From: Fibrobacter sp. UWB13
GTDB taxonomy: Bacteria; Fibrobacterota; Fibrobacteria; Fibrobacterales; Fibrobacteraceae
NCBI RefSeq assembly: GCF_900177805.1
Contig: NZ_FXAX01000001.1
Span: 1 to 64,000, forward strand
DNA length: 64,000 nt
Reading direction: 5' to 3'
Shown here: positions 40,923-49,172 of the stretch, in pieces
How positions within the stretch are numbered: position 1 is the first letter of the stretch
Layout: each line of letters opens with the position of its first letter
Program-made: the position numbers and the translations under genes
The notes under the pieces: generated by a model
Database searches by the model: none
The model's input: only the letters and a program-made list of their open reading frames with translations
What the model was told of the DNA's origin: nothing

Positions 40923-42131
40923 ATGCAACCGTTAAGTAAACGCACTGAAACTTTTACCGATTCCGTTATCCGCCGAATGACCCGCATTGCAAATGCTTGC
41001 GGGGCTATTAACTTGTCGCAGGGGTTCCCTGATTTTGACCCGCCTGAGGCGCTCACGAAGCGTCTTTCGGAAGTGGCTTTGACGGGGCCGCACCAGTATG
41101 CGATTACTTTTGGCGCACAGAATTTCCGCGAGGCGCTGAGCGATAAGCAGTTCCATTTTAGCGGGTTGCGTTACGATCCGCAAAAAGAAATTGTGATTAC
41201 TTGCGGCAGTACTGAAGCGATGATGGCTTCGATGATGTCGGTCTGCAATCCGGGCGATAAGGTGGTGCTGTTCTCGCCGTTTTACGAGAACTATTCTGCG
41301 GATACGATTCTTTGCGGGGCGACTCCGGTTTATGTGCCGCTTTCGCCGGTGGACTTGAGCTTTGATGCGAATGTCTTGGAAAGTGCGATGGCGCAACCTG
41401 GCGTGAAGGCGCTGGTGCTTTGCAATCCGGCAAATCCGAGTGGTAAAGTCTTTACGCACGAAGAACTTTCGATTATTGCATCGCTTGCTGTCAAGTACGA
41501 TTTATATGTGATTACAGACGAGGTTTACGAGCATATTGTTTTTGCTCCGCATCGCCACACGTACATAGCGACGCTCCCGGGAATGTTCGAACGCACGATT
41601 GAATGTAGCAGCTTGAGCAAGACTTACTCGATTACGGGCTGGCGTTTGGGCTATGTGCTTGCAGCGGAACCGGTTATGGAACGCATCAAGAAGGTGCATG
41701 ACTTCTTGACGGTGGGTGCTGCGGCTCCGTTGATGGAAGCGGCTGTGACGGCGCTCCGTTTTGACGACTCGTACTATACGGGTTTGCAGGCGCATTACAC
41801 GCACATGAAGGATGTATTTACAAACGGACTCCGCAATCTCGGTTTGCGTTTTACCGAACCGCAAGGGGCTTACTTTGTGCTGATTGATATTTCGGAATTC
41901 GGATACGGTCGCCGCGAATCTTGTAGCGCTTCGAAATGCGCGGCCGGCACATTGCCCGATGAACAATTCTGCATTGATATGGCGCAGAAGGTGGGCGTTG
42001 CAGCTGTTCCTGGCTCAAGCTTCTTCCGCGAACCGGTGGACCATCTTGTTCGTTTGCACTTCGCGAAGAAAGATGAAACGCTCTACGAAGCGCTCAACCG
42101 CTTGGAAAATTTGAAAAAGTTGAAACGATAG
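40923..42131 (+). CDS. Class I/II pyridoxal-phosphate aminotransferase
   Basis: 402 residues, fold type I. Motifs: INLSQGFPDFDPPEAL (about 34-49), CGSTEAMMASMMSVCNPGDKV, LCNPANPSGKVFT (about 162-174), ITDEVYEHIVF with the PLP-binding Asp/Tyr, and SSLSKTYSITGWRLGY (about 226-241) whose Lys holds PLP. The set resembles the kynurenine/methionine aminotransferase YbdL group; the substrate cannot be read from sequence. An insertion RRESCSASKCAAGT (about 330-343) with two cysteines is unusual. Its ATG is 50 bp from the divergent AGCS symporter gene. Confidence 0.92.
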   Translation: MQPLSKRTETFTDSVIRRMTRIANACGAINLSQGFPDFDPPEALTKRLSEVALTGPHQYAITFGAQNFREALSDKQFHFSGLRYDPQKEIVITCGSTEAMMASMMSVCNPGDKVVLFSPFYENYSADTILCGATPVYVPLSPVDLSFDANVLESAMAQPGVKALVLCNPANPSGKVFTHEELSIIASLAVKYDLYVITDEVYEHIVFAPHRHTYIATLPGMFERTIECSSLSKTYSITGWRLGYVLAAEPVMERIKKVHDFLTVGAAAPLMEAAVTALRFDDSYYTGLQAHYTHMKDVFTNGLRNLGLRFTEPQGAYFVLIDISEFGYGRRESCSASKCAAGTLPDEQFCIDMAQKVGVAAVPGSSFFREPVDHLVRLHFAKKDETLYEALNRLENLKKLKR

Positions 42132-42294
42132 CTTGTGTGAATTAATTTGTAATTGAAAGGTGTAGCGGAATGCTGCTCCTTTTTTAGTTATAAAAAAATT
42201 GTATTATCAGTAATGAAATAATAGTATTGGACAAAAGCCTCCGCAGAATCTAATATTGTGCCAACAAAAAAACAACTTAACAACGGAGGAATCA
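42132..42294. other. Leader region of the lipoprotein-barrel gene run
   Basis: 163 bp with a weak terminator-like hairpin after the aminotransferase gene (about 42158-42183, followed by TTTTTT), then AT-rich sequence and a GGAGG ribosome-binding site at 42285-42289. Confidence 0.45.
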
Positions 42295-43623
42295 ATGAAT
42301 ATCTTTAAAAAAAATACGAAACTTTCGACTATTATTTTAGCATCACTCCTTTCACTTTCTGCATGTTCTGATGACGATTCAAATTCTGTCGCTCCTTCAA
42401 GCTCTGAAGAACATGAACATCATGCTACGGAATCTGGTGACCACAAATCTGCATCAAGCGGCTTGACGCTTGGCGATGAAAATATTAAAGATGGCATCAT
42501 TTTCTTGCAGGATACGACAATTAATGGCGTGTTGACGGTGAATACTTCAACGCCGGGCGCAACTGTTTTGAAAAATGTCAAGGTCACGGGAAATCTGTTG
42601 ATCAAACGCGCTGGCCGTGTTGATTTTTCGGGTAGTGCCGATGTGGTTCACGTGGGTAGCAGCAATACAGATGTCTATGCCTTTGATGATGTTGCTCTGG
42701 TAAATGGTCATCATTTTATGGGCAAGAACAATACCTTTACGACCAAGAGATTCTCGGATTATCAGGAAGTGGATTGGACCGAAAAGGCTGCGCATTTGTC
42801 TACAGGAATCCACTTGGCTTATACGGTCACGGGTGACGAAAAGGGCACTCCTGTCATTTTGATCCACGGCCTTACGGATGGTCGCGTTTCTTGGTCGCAG
42901 GTGGCTCCACAGCTTGCCAAGAAGGGCTATCGCGTTTATGTTCCGGAACTCCGCGGTAACGGAAAGACGGATAAACCTATTGAAGAATCGGCTTATGCGC
43001 TCAAGGAATTGACGAATGATATCGCAGCCTTTATTGATAAACTTGAACTGAAGAAGCCGCATATTGTTGGTCATTCTCTAGGCGCGTTTGTGGCGCAGGA
43101 ACTCTCTATTTTGCATGCCGATAAAATTGCATCCATTACATTGATTGGCTCGGGCGCTGCGGTCGATGAAACGAATGCCACGATAGATTGGCTTGTGAAT
43201 GGCACAGGTGATAAAAATTTTGATGGAATTTTTGCTTACGATTCCACGCAGAAACTTCCTGAATCCTTCATTGAAAAGTGGGGCGAAAATACGAATTCCG
43301 ATGAAGAATTCCAAGCGGCGAACTTGGAACATTTAAAACAAGTTCCTTACTATACATGGAAATTCCTCGTCAGGAATTTGTTGAAGATTGATAATTCGAA
43401 TCGTCTTTCTTCGATTAAATCGGATGTCCAGATTATCTGGGGTACAAAGGACGCTATATTCGATAAAAAGTCGCAGGAAGCGTTGCAGGATGGCCTTTCT
43501 AAGGCAAAGAAAGTCGTGTTCCGTGAAGTCAAAGATGCGGACCATAATACACATTGGGGCTCCAAAGCCGCTGTAGAAACGGTAACGGACTACATCGATA
43601 ACTTTATCAAGGGCGACAAGTAA
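42295..43623 (+). CDS. Alpha/beta-hydrolase lipoprotein
   Basis: 442 residues from ATG 42295, preceded by GGAGG. A lipoprotein signal (LASLLSLSAC; lipobox LSAC, Cys about 23) is followed by a Ser/Asp/His-rich linker with HEHHATESGDHKS, a possible metal-binding stretch, then a small beta-helix-like part (INGVLTVNTS...VTGNLLIKRAGRVDFSG). The alpha/beta-hydrolase domain (about 160-440) shows VILIHGLTDGRVSW, GHSLGA with the nucleophile serine, and a late D...H (DAIFDKK; DADHNTHWG). The enzyme would sit on a membrane surface facing outward. Substrate unknown. It begins a run with an outer-membrane barrel and a small exported protein. Confidence 0.88.
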   Translation: MNIFKKNTKLSTIILASLLSLSACSDDDSNSVAPSSSEEHEHHATESGDHKSASSGLTLGDENIKDGIIFLQDTTINGVLTVNTSTPGATVLKNVKVTGNLLIKRAGRVDFSGSADVVHVGSSNTDVYAFDDVALVNGHHFMGKNNTFTTKRFSDYQEVDWTEKAAHLSTGIHLAYTVTGDEKGTPVILIHGLTDGRVSWSQVAPQLAKKGYRVYVPELRGNGKTDKPIEESAYALKELTNDIAAFIDKLELKKPHIVGHSLGAFVAQELSILHADKIASITLIGSGAAVDETNATIDWLVNGTGDKNFDGIFAYDSTQKLPESFIEKWGENTNSDEEFQAANLEHLKQVPYYTWKFLVRNLLKIDNSNRLSSIKSDVQIIWGTKDAIFDKKSQEALQDGLSKAKKVVFREVKDADHNTHWGSKAAVETVTDYIDNFIKGDK

Positions 43624-43639
43624 TTATTAATTATGGGGA

Positions 43640-43663
43640 GGAGTATCTGTAAAATGATACTCC
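43640..43663 (+). terminator. Hairpin between the lipoprotein and barrel genes
   Basis: Perfect 8-bp stem GGAGTATC / GATACTCC with a T-poor tail (TTTGTGTT); probably an attenuator rather than a full terminator because it lies 9 nt before the next start. Confidence 0.6.
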
Positions 43664-43671
43664 TTTGTGTT

Positions 43672-44853
43672 ATGAATAAAATAATTTTATCATGCGTTTT
43701 ATTGTTTGCTGGTGTCGCTTTTTCTGAAATTCGCCCGAAGTTGGACCTTTCTGGGATGGTGATGGTCCACGCTTATGCCGATTGGAATACGGATGAGCCT
43801 AAGGTTACGCACCGTTTTGAATCTATGCTAGATTTGGACTTTGACCTTCGTTTTAACGATCGCTGGTCTGCATGGCTTGAACTCGAAGCGATGGGGATGG
43901 CGATGAACGGAATGGAGAATATGGAAGGGATGGACATGGGCGATGAATCGTCTATGGATCCCGTAAATCCTGCTGTTGTCTTTAATGGCGCGTATATTCA
44001 ATACACTCGTTCGGAACGCACTTTCTTTCGCGTTGGTGACTTGAAATTTTTTGAAGGTATTTTCAAGAATTATTATGATTTCGGGGATCCGCGCGATGAC
44101 GCTGCAGGCATTTCGCAAAAGACGATTCGCGGTTTAGAATTCCAGTGGAACGGATTGCGATTTGATATAGGTTTTGGCACTGCGGGCAATGACCAAAGTT
44201 GCCATTACCATTTCATGTTTGGCGAGTACATGGGAATGGATTGTCTGGAAGGTTATACGTATGAAGTTCATGCGGCGTACGACCTAGAAATTGCAAATCA
44301 AGTTTTCCGTCCTTATTTTGATTACAAAAGCTATCAGCGTAAAGACTACAATGAACTTTATGCGGGGTTAGATTTATCGCTATCTTTGGGAAACTTTGCT
44401 TTCCACGGGTTGTACGGATTTCATTCGGTATTCCTCGCAAGTGACGATGCTGTCTCGAACCACGTCTTGCTTGTAGAACCGTCATTTGATATTTCGAGAT
44501 TTTGCATAGTGGGCTCTTTGTTCTATGCGTTCATCGATGACCCTATTCGTACAAGTCTAGAAATCACGACGCGACCGGAATACTTCTTTGCTTTCATTGA
44601 ACCGAGTGTTGCCGTGAATGAATATCTGAGTATCGGCGTTCCTTTGGAATTGCATACGAACAGCTTAGATAAAAAGGATGACTTGGGCTCTGTGCGCATC
44701 GGCGGAAGATTCTACTTTAATGTTCCTGACTTTAAAATAGATATTATTTCGATGGTGCTTGTCGATATCCCGTATGGCGATGATTGGCCGTCCGAAGGGA
44801 ATAAGAATGATCCTTCCTTTATTTTTGGTGTAGAAGCGATGTTTGACTTCTAG
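43672..44853 (+). CDS. Outer-membrane beta-barrel protein (porin-like)
   Basis: 393 residues from ATG 43672 with a signal peptide (MNKIILSCVLLFAGVAFS). The mature part alternates hydrophobic and polar residues with aromatic girdles (WSAWLELEAMGM; NFAFHGLYGFHSVF; YFFAFIEPSVAV) and ends in phenylalanine (VEAMFDF), a typical C-terminal beta-signal. A Met/Asp/Glu-rich loop (MNGMENMEGMDMGDESS, about 75-92) could face outside and bind metal. Not clearly of a named porin family. The preceding lipoprotein has a His/Asp-rich linker, so a joint metal-related role is possible but speculative. Confidence 0.8.
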   Translation: MNKIILSCVLLFAGVAFSEIRPKLDLSGMVMVHAYADWNTDEPKVTHRFESMLDLDFDLRFNDRWSAWLELEAMGMAMNGMENMEGMDMGDESSMDPVNPAVVFNGAYIQYTRSERTFFRVGDLKFFEGIFKNYYDFGDPRDDAAGISQKTIRGLEFQWNGLRFDIGFGTAGNDQSCHYHFMFGEYMGMDCLEGYTYEVHAAYDLEIANQVFRPYFDYKSYQRKDYNELYAGLDLSLSLGNFAFHGLYGFHSVFLASDDAVSNHVLLVEPSFDISRFCIVGSLFYAFIDDPIRTSLEITTRPEYFFAFIEPSVAVNEYLSIGVPLELHTNSLDKKDDLGSVRIGGRFYFNVPDFKIDIISMVLVDIPYGDDWPSEGNKNDPSFIFGVEAMFDF

Positions 44854-44861
44854 GAGCTCAT

Positions 44862-45206
44862 ATGAAAAAGATTGTATTACTTTGTATTTTGCTGAGTTCC
44901 CTTGCGATGGCTCGTTTTGATTGCTGTGCCCGCAAACGCGCAACTGTCAAAAAAGAGGAAACGTCATTGACGTTTTCGGTGGGTGTAGTTCGCGCAGAAG
45001 ATGAGTCCCTGCTGAAGAAGGCTTCATCTTCGCTTGCCAAGGAATCTATCACGTTACAGATAAAAAAGTGGGATACTCAGGAGCATGCCAACGAGGCGCT
45101 TGCCAAAGGCTTTGTCGATGGCTTGTATATCGATAGCCTTTGGTTTAACTCGGATTCAGATAAGAAAGAAGTTCTCTTGAGGCTGAAAAAAGAAATAGGA
45201 AAGTAA
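44862..45206 (+). CDS. Small exported protein of unknown function
   Basis: 114 residues with a signal peptide (MKKIVLLCILLSSLAMA) followed at once by FDCCARKRA, with two adjacent cysteines. The remaining part is charged and helical (LLKKASSSLAKESITLQIKKW). No family recognised. It lies 8 bp behind the barrel gene with AGGAGC before the ATG, so it is probably cotranscribed with the lipoprotein and barrel genes. Confidence 0.7.
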   Translation: MKKIVLLCILLSSLAMARFDCCARKRATVKKEETSLTFSVGVVRAEDESLLKKASSSLAKESITLQIKKWDTQEHANEALAKGFVDGLYIDSLWFNSDSDKKEVLLRLKKEIGK

Positions 45207-45237
45207 AATCGGCTGTCGCGCGGTCTTTGATTTTTTC

Positions 45238-45245
45238 TATCTTTG
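45238..45245 (+). promoter_or_regulatory. TATCTTTG -10 element before the MATE gene
   Basis: Matches TAnnTTTG; ends 7 nt before the ATG at 45253, so the mRNA would be leaderless or nearly so. Confidence 0.5.
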
Positions 45246-45252
45246 CCAAGCT

Positions 45253-46668
45253 ATGGTTGATGCTATTTTAAATAGGTTCTATAAACCTTCGAAATTCAAG
45301 AAGAACGGGGACGTGAAGGATGTGCTCGTGGTGGCACTCCCGATGCTTCTGTCTATGTCGTTTGACACGTTCATGACGTTCATCGACCGTTTGTTCCTCT
45401 CGAAGCTTGGCCCTGCCGAAATGAATGCGGCGCTTGGGGCGGGGGCGGTGCAGCTTGCACTCACGATGTTTTTTACGGGCGCGATTAGCTATACGACGGC
45501 AATGGTGGCTCAGCGCTTGGGTGGTAAAAAACGCTGGGATTGTGCCCGCGTGTTCATGCAGTCGGTGTACTTGTCGCTGATTTCTGTGCCGCTTTTGTAC
45601 CTCACGATTCCACTGGGGCATTTTGCGTTTGGACTGGAACATTTGCCGGCCGACCAGCTTGAATACCAGAAGACGTATTTCAACATTTTGATGTTCGGCG
45701 GCGTAATCAACTTGTTGCGTAATGCGGCGCCGTGTTTCTTTAGCGGTATTGGCGAAACCAAGGTCGTGATGAAGGCTGCTTTCGTTGGCATGATTGTGAA
45801 CGTGGCCTGCAACTTTGTATTGGTTTATGGCTACGGTCCGATTCCCGCGATGGGCGTTGCGGGCGCTGCTTATGGCACGCTCATTGGCAATGTGGTTTCT
45901 ACGGTGATTCTGTTTGCGAAGTTCTTTAGCAATAGCTGCCACCGCCGTTTCCGCACGCGTTTTGCGTTTGCGTTTAGCTGGCCGTTGACTCGCGAACTTT
46001 TGAAAAAGGGCATCCCGTCTGGCGTTGAGATGTTCTTGAACATGGCGGCGTTCCAGTCGTTGATTTTGATGTTCCATGCGCTTGGGCCTGAGGCGGCGAC
46101 CGCGTCTTCGATCATGTTCAACTGGGACTTGGTGGCGTATGTGCCGCTGATGGGGTTGGAGGTCGCGTCGACGAGTTTGGTGGGGCGCTATGTGGGCGCC
46201 AAGAATGCCGCTGCGGCAACGCGTTCGACTTATTCCGGGCTTAAGCTCGGCTGGGGCTATTCCCTGGTAATGGGGATTTTCTTCATCTTCTTGCCGGGAG
46301 TGCTGACGGATATTTTCAAGCCGGATGTTGCCGAGGCGACGGAAAGCGCGCTTGCGATTTTTAATGCGGCTCGCCCGATGAGCATGTTCATGCTTCGGAT
46401 TGCGACGTTCTACATTTTTGTTGAAGTCTTGCTCGTGATTTATGCGGGTGCGCTTCGCGGTGCGGGCGATACGGTCTGGGTGATGTTCGCTTGCGGTATC
46501 ATGAACTGGTTCGTGGCAATTGCCTTGTACATCGTGGCTTACGTCTTCTATCTGCCGGCCCATTACGCTTGGATTGTGGTGGTTGCCGTTTATAGCACGG
46601 CTCCGCTGATTTTCTGGCGTCGCTGGAAGAGCGGAAAATGGCGCAGACACGTGATGAACGCTAAATAA
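45253..46668 (+). CDS. MATE family multidrug/Na+ antiporter
   Basis: Inner-membrane exporter of the MATE family (PF01554, two repeats). 471 residues with twelve membrane helices. Family features: the start VLVVALPMLLSMSFDTFMTFID, RLFLSKLGPAEMNAALGAG, TTAMVAQRLGGKKR (loop between helices 2 and 3), FFSGIGETKVVMKAA and GVEMFLNMAAFQSL with LVGRYVGAKNAAAA in the second half. Substrate unknown. The opposite-strand ORF of similar length is a shadow. Confidence 0.93.
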   Translation: MVDAILNRFYKPSKFKKNGDVKDVLVVALPMLLSMSFDTFMTFIDRLFLSKLGPAEMNAALGAGAVQLALTMFFTGAISYTTAMVAQRLGGKKRWDCARVFMQSVYLSLISVPLLYLTIPLGHFAFGLEHLPADQLEYQKTYFNILMFGGVINLLRNAAPCFFSGIGETKVVMKAAFVGMIVNVACNFVLVYGYGPIPAMGVAGAAYGTLIGNVVSTVILFAKFFSNSCHRRFRTRFAFAFSWPLTRELLKKGIPSGVEMFLNMAAFQSLILMFHALGPEAATASSIMFNWDLVAYVPLMGLEVASTSLVGRYVGAKNAAAATRSTYSGLKLGWGYSLVMGIFFIFLPGVLTDIFKPDVAEATESALAIFNAARPMSMFMLRIATFYIFVEVLLVIYAGALRGAGDTVWVMFACGIMNWFVAIALYIVAYVFYLPAHYAWIVVVAVYSTAPLIFWRRWKSGKWRRHVMNAK

Positions 46669-46726
46669 AGCTCGAAAATCGTAGATTCGGGGCTTTTTTA
46701 CAACTTTTAACTAGGCTTATTGAAGT

Positions 46727-46761
46727 GCCGTAGGTATATTTATATTGCCTGCGGCTTTTTT
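46727..46761 (+). terminator. Terminator downstream of the MATE gene
   Basis: Stem GCCGTAGG / CCTGCGGC (wobble allowed) with an AT-rich loop, followed by TTTTTTGTTTTG. A smaller hairpin (about 46671-46698) directly after the MATE stop may precede it. Confidence 0.8.
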
Positions 46762-46824
46762 GTTTTGCTTTTTGGTGGTGGCTAATTTTTTAGCAGAAGT
46801 CGTGGGAGAGGATTGGAATTGGAT

Positions 46825-48246
46825 ATGAAAAAAAATCACGTCATTGCGGGCTTCGTTGCGCTCGCATCTATCGCTTTTGCTGCCCCGCCGTCTAACTTTA
46901 GCGGCTGGAATCTCGTTTTTGAAGATAACTTTGACGGCACTTCGCTTGACACGAAAAAGTGGAATTCGACGTACAACTGGGGCCCGACGCATAACCATCG
47001 CGCCTACTGCGCCAAAGAAAACGTGATTGTCTCCGATGGAACGCTCAAGCTCAAGGGCGAAAAGAAAACACACCCGGATGCCAAGGGCAGAACGGCAAAG
47101 TTCAACAACAAGGAAATCCCTGTCGATTACACTTCGGGTGCAATTGACACAAAGGGAAAATTTGAAGTCAAGTACGGCTATATCGAAGGCCGATTCAAGG
47201 CGCCCTCACAAAAGGGAACTTGGCCTGCGTTTTGGACGTTGCAAGACGGCTGGCCTCCAGAAATTGACATCTTGGAAATCCCAGCATCACGCAAGCAACA
47301 CCATTACTATTTGCATTACACCGACCCGAGCTGGTACAACAGCCATGGTTCGGCGTGGGATCACGAAGCCTCTTTTGGCGGCCATAAGGACGACAATGTG
47401 GACCGTTCGGCGGACTTCCACACGTATGCGGTGGAATGGGACGAGTCGACGCTTAGCTTTTATTTTGACGACAAAAAGTTTGCAAGTTACAACCGCCCGA
47501 CTGAAATCAAGCAGCTTTCGGCGCAGTACATTATCGTGAATTTGGCGATTGGCGGCTGGGCGGGCGATGATATTGAAATCACGTCGGACAAGCCTGCGTA
47601 TTTCGAAGCAGACTGGGTGCGTGTATGGCAGGCGAAACCAGCAAAGCCCGATACCGTGCGCATTATGTCGATGAATTTTGGTACATGCATGACGCGAACT
47701 GCCGAGGACAAGCTTGCGCTTGGCGATTGCAACGGCGATAATGCGATTGCGACGATTACTCCGCTATCTTCGACGACTTACCGCATCAATTTTGGCGATA
47801 TCTCGCTAGATACGCCGAATGAGTCAACCGATGCGGGTGTGACGATGGGCCTTTACAAGTGGAACGGCGGCGGTCATCAAAAGGTGGTCATGGAAAAGCA
47901 ATCCGGCTACGAGGGCTCCGTGGTGCGCATGAAAATGCAGCACAGCAATATGTACCTGCGTGCAACGACGGATGGCGAACGCGTGGTGCAAAGTTGGGCT
48001 GATGACTGGGAATGGAATCAGATGTGGCGCTTGCTCAAATCCAATGATGAAATTCCGACGAAGGACCCGTCTGTTGGAATCCACGAGACTGCGCGGACGA
48101 TTGCCCCTGCTTATGGCGCTAGAGTTTTCCGCAAGAATGGAATGCTTTATGTGCAGTTCGGCGATCGTAACGGGGGCGTGCCTAACAATAATGGCACGAA
48201 GCTTGAGCCTCGTGCCTACGATTTCAAAGGTCGTTTGCAAAAGTAA
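46825..48246 (+). CDS. Secreted GH16 beta-glucanase with C-terminal extra domain
   Basis: Endo-beta-1,3(4)-glucanase-type enzyme for mixed-linkage or beta-1,3-glucans. 473 residues from ATG 46825; an upstream TTG adds four residues. Signal peptide about 1-20. GH16 domain (about 25-275): FEDNFDGTSLDTKKWN, YTSGAIDTKGKFEVKYGYIE, WPAFWTLQDGWPPEIDILEI, with the catalytic E146-x-D148-x-x-E151 motif, and FHTYAVEWDESTL. A beta-rich module (about 285-415) with paired cysteines (TCMTRT...LGDC), possibly trefoil-like, is followed by a short C-terminal tail ending YDFKGRLQK. Convergent with the next gene (3 bp). Confidence 0.95.
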   Translation: MKKNHVIAGFVALASIAFAAPPSNFSGWNLVFEDNFDGTSLDTKKWNSTYNWGPTHNHRAYCAKENVIVSDGTLKLKGEKKTHPDAKGRTAKFNNKEIPVDYTSGAIDTKGKFEVKYGYIEGRFKAPSQKGTWPAFWTLQDGWPPEIDILEIPASRKQHHYYLHYTDPSWYNSHGSAWDHEASFGGHKDDNVDRSADFHTYAVEWDESTLSFYFDDKKFASYNRPTEIKQLSAQYIIVNLAIGGWAGDDIEITSDKPAYFEADWVRVWQAKPAKPDTVRIMSMNFGTCMTRTAEDKLALGDCNGDNAIATITPLSSTTYRINFGDISLDTPNESTDAGVTMGLYKWNGGGHQKVVMEKQSGYEGSVVRMKMQHSNMYLRATTDGERVVQSWADDWEWNQMWRLLKSNDEIPTKDPSVGIHETARTIAPAYGARVFRKNGMLYVQFGDRNGGVPNNNGTKLEPRAYDFKGRLQK

Positions 48247-48249
48247 GAA

Positions 48250-49020
48250 CTATTCTTTTCTCTTGTATCCGCTGAGCCCGAGTAAAATCAGGGCCGGCGT
48301 GTAGAAATACCATACAAAGTTGTTGGCGACTGTGGCCACGATTTCTTGAACGCTGTGGTCTTCGCCTGTCGCAAGTGAAATGCCTACGCACACGTCGCAG
48401 CAGACAAAAAGAATCATTCCGCGCTTGATGTTGCGTGCGTTTTTAGCAGGGAAGTATCCCTTTTTTGGAGCCTGGAGGGCTACTGCGAGCGAACAGAACA
48501 GGAATGAAGCGTAAGTCGCGATAATCGGGACGGTCGGTCCTTCGAAAATGCGGAACAGGTGCAGCGCATTCGTGATGAACATGACTGTAAACGGAATAAT
48601 CAAAATCCAAGGGGAACTCTTGTCCGTATCGCTTGTACGCGTGTGGCGGTAAATGAAAAATGCCTGCACAACCATAAAGAAGCAAATGCCAAGCAACGTG
48701 TAATCGCTACGGTGCTCCAGAACATGAGCGTAGTTGTGCATGATTTTCAAACAGAAATCCGCGCACAAAGCCATAGCGAAACCCGCCTGCAAAAAGTTGC
48801 GGTCGCGCTTGCACAGGCAATTTTCGCCAATGAAAAATACGACAATCGTCATGATGGCGGTAACAGCGAACTTAGCGATGTTCTGGTAGTTGCTGCTTTC
48901 AACGAGACACTGCTCGACGGCACCGCAGTTGTAAAATACAAGCCAGTCTCTCACGAAGAATGTAATCATGAGAATCCCGACGATAATAATAAGCGAAGTT
49001 ATAAGTGTTTTCTTGTTCAT
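48250..49020 (-). CDS. YhhN-like (lysoplasmalogenase-type) membrane protein
   Basis: 256 residues from ATG 49020 with about eight membrane helices. Segments FAMALCADFCLKI (about 80-92), LLGICFFMVVQAFFIYRHTR (about 107-126) and MILFVCCDVCVGISLATGE (about 207-225) resemble the D-containing and F/H helix motifs of the YhhN family, whose mammalian members hydrolyse lysoplasmalogens. The match is by eye and moderate. The start lies 10 nt behind a TATATTATA box. Confidence 0.55.
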   Translation of the reverse strand: MNKKTLITSLIIIVGILMITFFVRDWLVFYNCGAVEQCLVESSNYQNIAKFAVTAIMTIVVFFIGENCLCKRDRNFLQAGFAMALCADFCLKIMHNYAHVLEHRSDYTLLGICFFMVVQAFFIYRHTRTSDTDKSSPWILIIPFTVMFITNALHLFRIFEGPTVPIIATYASFLFCSLAVALQAPKKGYFPAKNARNIKRGMILFVCCDVCVGISLATGEDHSVQEIVATVANNFVWYFYTPALILLGLSGYKRKE

Positions 49021-49172
49021 AACGTATAATATAAGTAATGAAAATACATTCAATCGTTAGTTGTAAAATAAAACAATGGAAATATTTGCCCTAATTGCTT
49101 GTTTGTCTATTTTGTGTATAAATTTTAATTGGATGGGTCCGTGTGTTAGGACCGATGTTGATTGGAGTGTAT

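Noticed and set aside
45268-46650. 460-codon ORF antisense to the MATE gene
   Set aside because: Arg/His-rich shadow; the plus strand has a full MATE transporter.
48188-48204. Sigma-54-like TGGCACG-N4-TTGA
   Set aside because: Inside the GH16 coding region and lacking the -12 GC; chance match.
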